NCBI GenBank assembly: GCA_910588365.1
Contig: CAJUQS010000030.1
Coordinates: 1-26,204, forward strand
Direction of reading: 5' to 3'
Length of the DNA stretch: 26,204 nucleotides
DNA from: an uncultured Oscillospiraceae bacterium
GTDB lineage: Bacteria > Bacillota > Clostridia > Oscillospirales > Oscillospiraceae
This document shows positions 20,875-26,204 of this stretch, one piece after another. Below the pieces are notes generated by a model. It made no database searches, was not told the origin of the DNA, and saw only the letters and a list, made by a program, of their open reading frames with translations. Position 1 is the first letter of the stretch. The number at the start of each line of letters is the position of its first letter. A program made the position numbers and the translations under genes.

Positions 20875-22124
20875 ATAAGAATAGGCTGTGGACCTTTGAC
20901 TTCACGGTTATCACCATCGGCAGTGTGGTCTCCATGGCGGGCTCCGCCCTTGTCAGCTTCGCGCTCAGCCTCCTGGTGCTGGACTACACCGGGTCCACCT
21001 TTCTCTACATCCTCTTTGACGTCTGCGTCAACCTGCCCATGCTGGTCTTCCCCGCGCTGGCGGGGCCGTACCTGGACAGGGTGAGCCGGAAAAAGGTGAT
21101 CTACACCTTGGATTTTGTCTCCGCCGGGTACTATCTCCTGCTGTTCGTTCTGCTGCGCAGCGGGTGGTTCAGCTACCCCCTCCTGCTGGCGGGCGGCGTC
21201 TTCACGGGAGTCATCGGCAGTATCTACAGCGTGGCATACGAGAGCTTTTACCCCAATCTGGTCCCGGAGGGCGGCCTGGGCAAGGCGTACGCCATAGGCA
21301 GCCTCCTGGGCGATCTGGCGGCCATGGCCTACCCCCTGGGAGCGGTGCTCTACAACTGGCTGGGCAGCGCCGCGCCCATTTTCGCCATTCACGCGGCCTG
21401 CTGCTTCATCGCGGCCTGCTTCGAGCGCTCCATCCGCTTTCAGGAGAAGCACATGGCCCCGGCCCGCCCGGCGGTCAGGCGCGGGCCCCGGTTCCGCCGG
21501 GATTTCCGGGAGGGCCTGGACTATCTGCGCGGGGAGCGGGGCCTGCTGATGATCGCCCTCTACTTCATGGTCACCGGCTTCTGCGACGGCGCGGACAGCC
21601 TGCGCCTGCCCTTTTTCCGCAGCAACGCCCAGCTTTACGCGGCCTGGCCCGTGGCGGCGGTGACGCTGTACGCCATCGTCACCAATTTCGATCTGGCGGG
21701 ACGGCTGGCGGGCGGGGTGCTCCAGTACCGGATCCGCTATCCCATGGGCCGGAAATTTGACATCGCACTGGGGGCGTACATCGCGGTAAACCTGCTGGGG
21801 GGTGCGATGCTCTTCCTGCCCATCCCCCTGATGGCGGCGGCCAGCTTCGCCGTCGGCGTGCTGGGCGTCACCTCCTACACCATCCGCACCTCGGCCACCC
21901 AGGCCTACGTGCCCGACGGCAAGCGGGCACGGTTCAACGGCATGTTCCGGGTGATCACGGCCGCGGGCAGCATCGCCGGATCCCTGACGGCCGGCGCGCT
22001 GGCGGAGGTGCTGCCGGAGCGGACGGTCATGGTGATGGCCTTCTCCCTGGCTCAGGCGGCGGTATACGCCTTTATCTGGCGGGGCCGGGAGCAGATCCGG
22101 GCGATCTACAACCGGATGCCGTAA
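20871..22124 (+). CDS. MFS transporter, probable drug or metabolite exporter
   Basis: The 417-residue integral membrane protein has about 12 hydrophobic spans. TM1 begins at TVITIGSVVSMAGSALVSFALSLLVL (about 12-37), and the TM2-TM3 loop LAGPYLDRVSRKKVIYTLD is the Asp-Arg motif A of MFS exporters. A basic central loop (about 195-225) divides the two halves. Substrate cannot be read. The start is GTG at 20871, giving MNKNRLWTFDFTVITIG, with AAAAGGAG 12 nt upstream. No later in-frame start keeps TM1. Its regulation looks post-transcriptional, through the leader described separately. Confidence 0.9.
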   Translation: MNKNRLWTFDFTVITIGSVVSMAGSALVSFALSLLVLDYTGSTFLYILFDVCVNLPMLVFPALAGPYLDRVSRKKVIYTLDFVSAGYYLLLFVLLRSGWFSYPLLLAGGVFTGVIGSIYSVAYESFYPNLVPEGGLGKAYAIGSLLGDLAAMAYPLGAVLYNWLGSAAPIFAIHAACCFIAACFERSIRFQEKHMAPARPAVRRGPRFRRDFREGLDYLRGERGLLMIALYFMVTGFCDGADSLRLPFFRSNAQLYAAWPVAAVTLYAIVTNFDLAGRLAGGVLQYRIRYPMGRKFDIALGAYIAVNLLGGAMLFLPIPLMAAASFAVGVLGVTSYTIRTSATQAYVPDGKRARFNGMFRVITAAGSIAGSLTAGALAEVLPERTVMVMAFSLAQAAVYAFIWRGREQIRAIYNRMP

Positions 22125-22143
22125 ACAGTCATCAGACACAGAC

Positions 22144-22171
22144 AGCGCGCCGCGGAATTCCGCGGCGCGCT
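22144..22171. terminator. Bidirectional terminator between convergent MFS and chemoreceptor genes
   Basis: Perfect 28-bp palindrome: 12-bp stem AGCGCGCCGCGG and complement with AATT loop. It lies 20 bp after the MFS stop and 28 bp after the chemoreceptor stop. T runs are poor on both sides, so termination may rely on the stem strength. Confidence 0.7.
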
Positions 22172-22199
22172 CGTGTTCTGGCGTTATGCAGGTTTTGCG

Positions 22200-23879
22200 T
22201 TACGTTCTCAGCCGGAACCTCTGCACCGATTCGTGCAGCTCCACAGCCCGGCCGCGCAGCTCCCGGGCGGAGGAGGCGGACTTCTCGGCGGTGGCGGCAT
22301 TGGTCTGGACGACGTTGGAGATCTGCTCCATGCCCTCGGTCAGCCGGGTGAGGGACTCGGACTGCTGCCGGGCGGAGCTGGCGATGCTCTCCACCAGCCC
22401 CGCGGACTGGCGGGCGCCGGAGACGCCGGCGGAGAGGACCTCCGTCGTCTCCGCGGAGAGGGTGGCGCCGTGCTCCACCAGCTCCATGGAGCCGCGGATG
22501 AGCTTGGTGATGTTCTGGGCCGCCTGGGAGCTCTTGTTGGCCAGGGTCTGCACCTCGTCGGCCACCACGGCAAAGCCCTTGCCGGCCTCCCCGGCCCGGG
22601 CGGCCTCCACGGCCGCGTTCAGCGCCAGGATGTTGGTCTGGAAGGAGATGTCCTCAATGGTCTTGATGATGCCGCTGATCTGCTGGGAGGACGCGGAGAT
22701 ATCGGACATGGCCTTGGTCAGCTGATCCATCTTCTCGCTGCACAGGTTCAGCTGGTTTTCCATGTCGGCGGAGCACCGTCTGGCGTCGTCCGCGTCGGCG
22801 GAGGTGCTGCCCACCTGGCCGGCCAGGGTCTGGATGCTGGCCGACAGCTCCTGGACCGTAGATGCCTGCTCCACCGCGCCGTCGGAGAGGATCTGGGCGT
22901 CCGAGGCCATGCGCTCGGACTCCTCGGTCACCCGGGTCGCGGTCTGGTTGATCTGGGACAGGGCGGCGTTCAGCGCGTCGAGGATCTGGCTCATGGCCTG
23001 CTGAATGGGCCGGAACTCGCCCCGGTAGTCGCTGCCGATGCTCAGGTCCATCCGGCCCTGGGCCATCTGGGAGAGGCTCCCGTCGATGTCATGGATATAC
23101 TTTTTCAGCTCCCGCTTGGTCTCGTGGATGGACTCCACCAGCATCCCGATCTCGGAGGTGTCGGCGGCAAGGGGGAAGTCGGCGGAGAGGTTGCCCTGGG
23201 AGATCTCCCCCATCTGATCCCGCACCTCGATCACCGGCTGGAGGATGCGCCGCTTGGTGAACAGCATGATCAGCACCTGCATCATCCCCGCCACCACAAT
23301 CGCCAGCAGGTTGATCAGATTGATGATCGTCACCTCCATGGTCAGCTCATCGACCCGGGCCTTGGTCCTGGTATCCAGCTGTGCCAGGAACTGCTCCTTC
23401 AGCGAGTTGATCTCGGTGATGGCCTGGGTGTACTCATCGCCGTAGACATAGCTGACGGCCTCCGACATCCGGCCCGCCTGGACGTCCTCCATAGCGTTCT
23501 CCTCCAGGGGGACCAGCTGGTTGGAGAGGGCGGACATCGCCTCGATCATGGCCTGCTCCCCGGCGGTGATGCCAATCTCCTGGAGGGCCGCCACGCCCTC
23601 GTCCCGGTTTTTCAGCACGTTGATCTCGTTCCAGTAGTTGTCGTAGTGGACCTGATTGCCGGTGGCGGCGTAGGCCCGGACCTCGTTGGTGAGGTAGGCG
23701 GAGCCGTTCATGAACCGGTTGGCGTTGTATGTAAGGTTAAAGCGGTCCTCGTTGGCCGCGTTGAGCCTGCCGCTGACGCCGCTGCGGATGAACAGGAGCG
23801 CGGCTACCACCAGAAGGGCAACCAGGGAGACGATATTGAGCAGGGTGATCAGCTTGGATTGATCCATCGCTTTCTTCAT
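22200..23879 (-). CDS. Methyl-accepting chemotaxis protein
   Basis: A transmembrane chemoreceptor that would signal through CheW/CheA. The 559-residue protein has TM1 (about 11-31, LITLLNIVSLVALLVVAALLF), an external helical sensor (about 32-184, four-helix-bundle type), TM2 (about 185-207), a HAMP domain (about 210-262) and a long cytoplasmic coiled coil. The conserved hairpin tip is EDISFQTNILALNAAVEAARAGEAGKGFAVVADEV (about 405-440; key residues Glu, Arg, Glu of the tip present). Ligand unknown. ATG at 23879 has GTCAAAGGAGG upstream. No other chemotaxis or flagellar gene is in the window. Confidence 0.95.
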   Translation of the reverse strand: MKKAMDQSKLITLLNIVSLVALLVVAALLFIRSGVSGRLNAANEDRFNLTYNANRFMNGSAYLTNEVRAYAATGNQVHYDNYWNEINVLKNRDEGVAALQEIGITAGEQAMIEAMSALSNQLVPLEENAMEDVQAGRMSEAVSYVYGDEYTQAITEINSLKEQFLAQLDTRTKARVDELTMEVTIINLINLLAIVVAGMMQVLIMLFTKRRILQPVIEVRDQMGEISQGNLSADFPLAADTSEIGMLVESIHETKRELKKYIHDIDGSLSQMAQGRMDLSIGSDYRGEFRPIQQAMSQILDALNAALSQINQTATRVTEESERMASDAQILSDGAVEQASTVQELSASIQTLAGQVGSTSADADDARRCSADMENQLNLCSEKMDQLTKAMSDISASSQQISGIIKTIEDISFQTNILALNAAVEAARAGEAGKGFAVVADEVQTLANKSSQAAQNITKLIRGSMELVEHGATLSAETTEVLSAGVSGARQSAGLVESIASSARQQSESLTRLTEGMEQISNVVQTNAATAEKSASSARELRGRAVELHESVQRFRLRT

Positions 23880-23928
23880 GGCAAGATCCTCCTTTGACGA
23901 CAGAATGTCCCATCATTATACTAAATGA

Positions 23929-23956
23929 ATATTACCACAGGATTCCGGAAAGTCAA
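23929..23956 (-). promoter_or_regulatory. Promoter of the chemoreceptor gene
   Basis: On the minus strand TTGACT (23956-23951), 16 bp, TAATAT (23934-23929). A second TATAAT lies at 23920-23915 without a matched -35. It looks sigma-A-like; the typical flagellar sigma-D box (TAAA...GCCGATAA) was not seen. Confidence 0.65.
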
Positions 23957-23999
23957 GGGGAAAAGCGCGCGGCCGGAGAATGGGCATCATGCGGTTCCA

Positions 24000-24023
24000 T
24001 TTTTGTGGAAATTTCCACGAAAA
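24000..24023. promoter_or_regulatory. Operator-like palindrome upstream of rpsB
   Basis: GTGGAAATTTCCAC (24005-24018) is a perfect 14-bp palindrome, and paired T and A runs outside it (with one mismatched pair) extend the symmetry to 24 bp. It ends 17 bp before the rpsB -35 box and lies 44 bp from the divergent chemoreceptor promoter, so a bound protein could affect either. I do not recognise the site. Confidence 0.5.
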
Positions 24024-24039
24024 GCGGGGGAATTACCTC

Positions 24040-24068
24040 TTGCAATCCTGGAAAAGATATGCTATGAT
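24040..24068 (+). promoter_or_regulatory. Promoter of rpsB-tsf
   Basis: TTGCAA (24040-24045), 17 bp, TATGAT (24063-24068). The predicted start is near 24075, giving a leader of about 100 nt. Confidence 0.8.
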
Positions 24069-24083
24069 AACTTGGATTCCACA

Positions 24084-24142
24084 CAGCCCCGGATGGCCGG
24101 ACGGTGCCGCTTCGGCGGTTGGCCGGGCAGAGGATGGGGCTG
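24084..24142 (+). promoter_or_regulatory. Structured rpsB leader, candidate autoregulatory RNA
   Basis: An outer stem, CAGCCCC (24084-24090) with GGGGCTG (24136-24142), encloses GGCC/GGCC pairing (24095-24098, 24121-24124) and a CCGC-UUCG-GCGG tetraloop hairpin (24107-24118). It ends about 20 nt before the rpsB ribosome site. S2 autoregulates its own mRNA in some bacteria; whether this leader does so is inference. Confidence 0.45.
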
Positions 24143-24177
24143 GAGGGCAAACTAAAAAATTGGAGGAAACAACAACT

Positions 24178-24909
24178 ATGGCAAGCGTCGTATCCATGAA
24201 GCAGCTGCTGGAGGCCGGCGTCCACTTCGGACACCAGACCCGCCGCTGGAACCCCAAGATGGCACCCTTTATCTACACCGAGCGCAACGGCATCTATATC
24301 ATCGATCTGCAGAAGACCGTCAAGAAGCTGGAGGAGGCTTACAACTTTGTCCGCCAGCTCAGCGAGAACGGCGAGTCCCTGCTGTTCGTGGGCACCAAGA
24401 AGCAGGCCCAGGAGGCCATCAGGGAAGAGGCCGGCCGCTGCAATATGTTCTATGTCAACGCCCGCTGGCTGGGCGGCATGATGACCAACTTCAAGACCAT
24501 GCGCACCCGCGTGGACCGCCTCAACCAGCTCAAGCGGATGCAGGAGGACGGCACCTTCGACATGCTGCCCAAGAAGGAAGTCATCAAGCACATGGGCGAG
24601 ATCGCCAAGCTGGAGAAGTACCTGGGCGGCGTGAAGGAGATGAAGCGCCTCCCCGGCGCGCTGTTCATTGTGGACACCCGCAAGGAGCGCAACGCCATCG
24701 CCGAGGCCCACAAGCTGGGCATCCCCGTGGTGGCTATCGCGGATACCAACTGCGATCCCGACGAGATCGACTACCCCATCCCCGGCAACGATGACGCCAT
24801 CCGCGCCATCAAGCTGATCTCCTCCATCATGGCCAACGCCATGATCGAGGGCCGCCAGGGTGAGCAGAACGAGGAGCCCGCCGCTGAGGAAGCGCCCGCT
24901 GCCGAGTAA
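24178..24909 (+). CDS. rpsB: Ribosomal protein S2
   Basis: S2 is a small-subunit protein near the head-body junction, added late in assembly. The 243-residue protein is full length: VVSMKQLLEAGVHFGHQTRRWNPKM at the start, LFVGTKKQAQEAI, MLTN-type region GGMMTNFKTMRTRV, and FIVDTRKERNAIAEAHKLGIPVVAIADTNCDPD near the end, with an acidic Glu/Ala/Pro tail. ATG at 24178 has TTGGAGGAAAC upstream. A frame extending to 23980 crosses the promoter and is rejected. tsf follows, as in most bacteria. Confidence 0.98.
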   Translation: MASVVSMKQLLEAGVHFGHQTRRWNPKMAPFIYTERNGIYIIDLQKTVKKLEEAYNFVRQLSENGESLLFVGTKKQAQEAIREEAGRCNMFYVNARWLGGMMTNFKTMRTRVDRLNQLKRMQEDGTFDMLPKKEVIKHMGEIAKLEKYLGGVKEMKRLPGALFIVDTRKERNAIAEAHKLGIPVVAIADTNCDPDEIDYPIPGNDDAIRAIKLISSIMANAMIEGRQGEQNEEPAAEEAPAAE

Positions 24910-24925
24910 GAGAACAGACTTTTTT

Positions 24926-24955
24926 GGGGCGGGCCCGTCCCGCCCCATTTTCTAA
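24926..24955 (+). terminator. Attenuating hairpin between rpsB and tsf
   Basis: GGGGCGGG (24926-24933) and CCCGCCCC (24939-24946) with a five-base loop are followed by ATTTTCT. The broken T run suggests partial termination, lowering tsf relative to rpsB, an arrangement also known in E. coli. No separate tsf promoter was seen. Confidence 0.75.
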
Positions 24956-24979
24956 AATCAATTGTGGAGGATATCAATT

Positions 24980-25897
24980 ATGGCTTTTACCGCTGCTGAT
25001 GTAAAGAACCTGCGCGAAATGACCGGCGTGGGCATGATGGACTGCAAGAAGGCCCTGGCCGCCTCTGACGGCGACATGGACAAGGCTGTCGAGTACCTGC
25101 GTGAGAAGGGCCTGGCCGCTTCCGCCAAGAAGGCCGGCCGCATTGCCGCCGAGGGCATGGCCTACGCCACTGTTATCAACGGCGTGGGCGTTGTGGTCGA
25201 GGTCAACGCCGAGACCGACTTCGTGGGCAAGAACGAGAAGTTTGTCGGCTTCGTCAAGGGCGTTGCCAACACCGTGGCCTCCCAGGCTCCCGCCAGCCTG
25301 GACGCCCTGATGGACTGCAAGTATGACGGCACTGATCTGACCGTCACCCAGCAGCAGCAGGAGATGGTTCTGGTCATCGGCGAGAACATCAAGATCCGCC
25401 GCTTTGCCCGCTTCCCTGAGGGCGTGAGCGTACCCTATATCCACGCCGGCGGCAAGATCGGCGTGCTGGTCAACCTGGAGGTTGACGGCGAAGTTTCCGG
25501 CAAGGTGCTGGAGATGGGCAAGGACGTCGCCATGCAGATCGCCGCCCTGAACCCCCGCTTCTGGGACAAGAGCCAGGTCACCGACGACGTGCTGGACGAG
25601 GAGAAGCGCATCATGCTGGCCCAGATGGACAACGATCCCAAGATGGCCTCCAAGCCCGCCCAGGTCAAGGAGAAGATCGTCGAGGGCAAGCTCAACAAGT
25701 TCTACGCTGAGAACTGCCTGCTCCAGCAGGAGTTTGTCAAGGACAGCGAGGTGAGCGTGGAGCAGTATATGAACAACGTGGCCAAGTCTGCCGGTGTGAA
25801 GGTGCGTCTGGTGGATGCCGTCCGCTTTGAGAAGGGCGAGGGCATCGAGAAGAAGCAGGAGAACTTCGCCGAGGAAATCGCGTCCATGATTAAGTAA
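24980..25897 (+). CDS. tsf: Elongation factor Ts
   Basis: EF-Ts exchanges GDP for GTP on EF-Tu. The 305-residue protein has the N-terminal UBA-like domain with FTAADVKNLREMTGVGMMDCKKAL (2-25), the core VEVNAETDFVGKNEKF with the TDFV motif that contacts EF-Tu, then IGENIKIRRFARF and GGKIGVLVNLE, a coiled-coil segment (about 195-240) and the C-terminal module FVKDSEVSVEQYM. ATG at 24980 has GGAGG nine bases upstream; the ATG at 24962 lies before that site and is rejected. It ends the operon. Confidence 0.98.
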   Translation: MAFTAADVKNLREMTGVGMMDCKKALAASDGDMDKAVEYLREKGLAASAKKAGRIAAEGMAYATVINGVGVVVEVNAETDFVGKNEKFVGFVKGVANTVASQAPASLDALMDCKYDGTDLTVTQQQQEMVLVIGENIKIRRFARFPEGVSVPYIHAGGKIGVLVNLEVDGEVSGKVLEMGKDVAMQIAALNPRFWDKSQVTDDVLDEEKRIMLAQMDNDPKMASKPAQVKEKIVEGKLNKFYAENCLLQQEFVKDSEVSVEQYMNNVAKSAGVKVRLVDAVRFEKGEGIEKKQENFAEEIASMIK

Positions 25898-26179
25898 TTG
25901 GGATTGAGCCTGCCCCACCCAAAACCATCCCAATTCTGCTCCCAATTTTGTCCCTTTCAGAGCAGCGTTGAGAGCAAGCACTGAGTAAAATTTGAGAGTC
26001 CAGAGTAGTTCATTGCGAATTGCTCTGGGCTCTTTTTTGTTGTCCTTTTGGCGGCGGGCTGGGGTATAGTCGACGCACTTGAAAATCGGTAAAGTTCGGC
26101 GGTCAAAATGATACGGGGCGGCGTTGTCGTCTTTGGCGGGCGTCAGCCCGCCTGCATCCTCCGCCTTGCCCCGCGTCAT
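25898..26179 (-). other. Doubtful minus-strand reading frame at the tsf junction
   Basis: An ATG at 26179 with a very strong ribosome site (AAGGAGGGGAGGAAAA) opens MTRGKAEDAGGLTPAKDDNA and continues through HFDRRTLPIFKCVDYTPARRQ. It has no stop before tsf and runs on antisense through it to 24974, which is surely not its natural end. I cannot name a family. It may be the 5' part of a gene cut off next to tsf, or a repeat-borne sequence. It contains a hairpin GGCGGGC-gtca-GCCCGCC (26135-26152), and the tsf terminator lies inside it on the other strand. Confidence 0.3.
25995..26038 (+). terminator. Terminator of the rpsB-tsf operon
   Basis: Stem AGAGTCCAGAG (25995-26005) with CTCTGGGCTCT (26023-26033), one G-T wobble, then a T run to 26038. 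It lies about 100 bp after the tsf stop; the bases between show no gene. Confidence 0.85.
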
Positions 26180-26204
26180 TTTTCCTCCCCTCCTTTTTAC
26201 CTCT

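Noticed and set aside
20079..22139. 686-codon minus-strand ORF opposite the yigZ-like and MFS genes
   Set aside because: It spans two genes, a repeat and an attenuator on the other strand; no motif supports it.
24974..25897. Antisense extension of the minus-strand frame through tsf
   Set aside because: tsf is certain on the plus strand and the extension has shadow composition; only the part before tsf was kept, with low confidence.
1..26204. CRISPR array, tRNA or rRNA genes
   Set aside because: No regularly spaced repeats, cloverleaf with CCA-like ends or rRNA-like stretches were seen; the direct repeats present are dispersed or two-copy.

Overview
The window reads as chromosome from a GC-rich, low-spore-type Firmicute of the gut Eubacteriales, most like the Oscillospiraceae (Flavonifractor/Lawsonibacter/Intestinimonas group). 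The grounds are strong AAGGAGG ribosome sites on almost every gene, a hisZ-hisG(short) histidine operon, a Bacillus-type galT, a zinc-type L31 gene and sigma-A promoters with TTGACA/TATAAT boxes in AT-rich gaps. The lineage call rests on gene style, not on a search. No rRNA, tRNA, CRISPR array or complete insertion sequence was seen.

Layout. Positions 168-7937 (minus strand) hold a histidine operon in the order hisR(yerC)-hisZ-hisG-hisD-[495-bp repeat element]-hisC-hisB-hisH-hisA-hisF. Most joints are overlapping or within a few bases. hisI/hisE are not in the window. A consensus promoter sits directly before hisR, with a leader too short for a T-box. Positions 8138-16850 (plus strand) hold a galactose module: an AraC-family regulator, then mglB-mglA-mglC plus a coupled 67-aa single-span membrane protein, then galK and galT. 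Imported galactose would be phosphorylated and transferred to UDP; galE is not here. Positions 16879-18632 hold rpmE and hflX, each with its own promoter. Positions 18641-20784 are an accessory patch: a second copy of the repeat element, a divergent pair (72-aa unknown protein and an XRE regulator), a GNAT acetyltransferase and a YigZ-family protein. Positions 20785-22124 hold an MFS exporter behind what looks like a leader-peptide translational attenuator. A convergent chemoreceptor gene follows (minus strand), then the rpsB-tsf ribosomal operon (plus strand), ended by a good terminator and a junction with unfamiliar sequence.

The most interesting signals are non-coding. (1) Several families of hairpin-rich intergenic repeats lie directly behind stop codons or inside operons, and their stems keep pairing through compensatory changes. 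(2) Two mutually exclusive hairpins lie at the 5' end of the mglB transcript. (3) A near-perfect 21-bp tandem repeat, a likely AraC-type operator, lies upstream of mglB, with a matching core at the same distance from the galK -10 box. (4) The MFS leader has a 6-codon upstream ORF and an 8-nt anti-Shine-Dalgarno. (5) A perfect inverted repeat brackets the -10 box in the XRE/72-aa divergent region. All of this was read by eye; no alignment, folding or database search was run.
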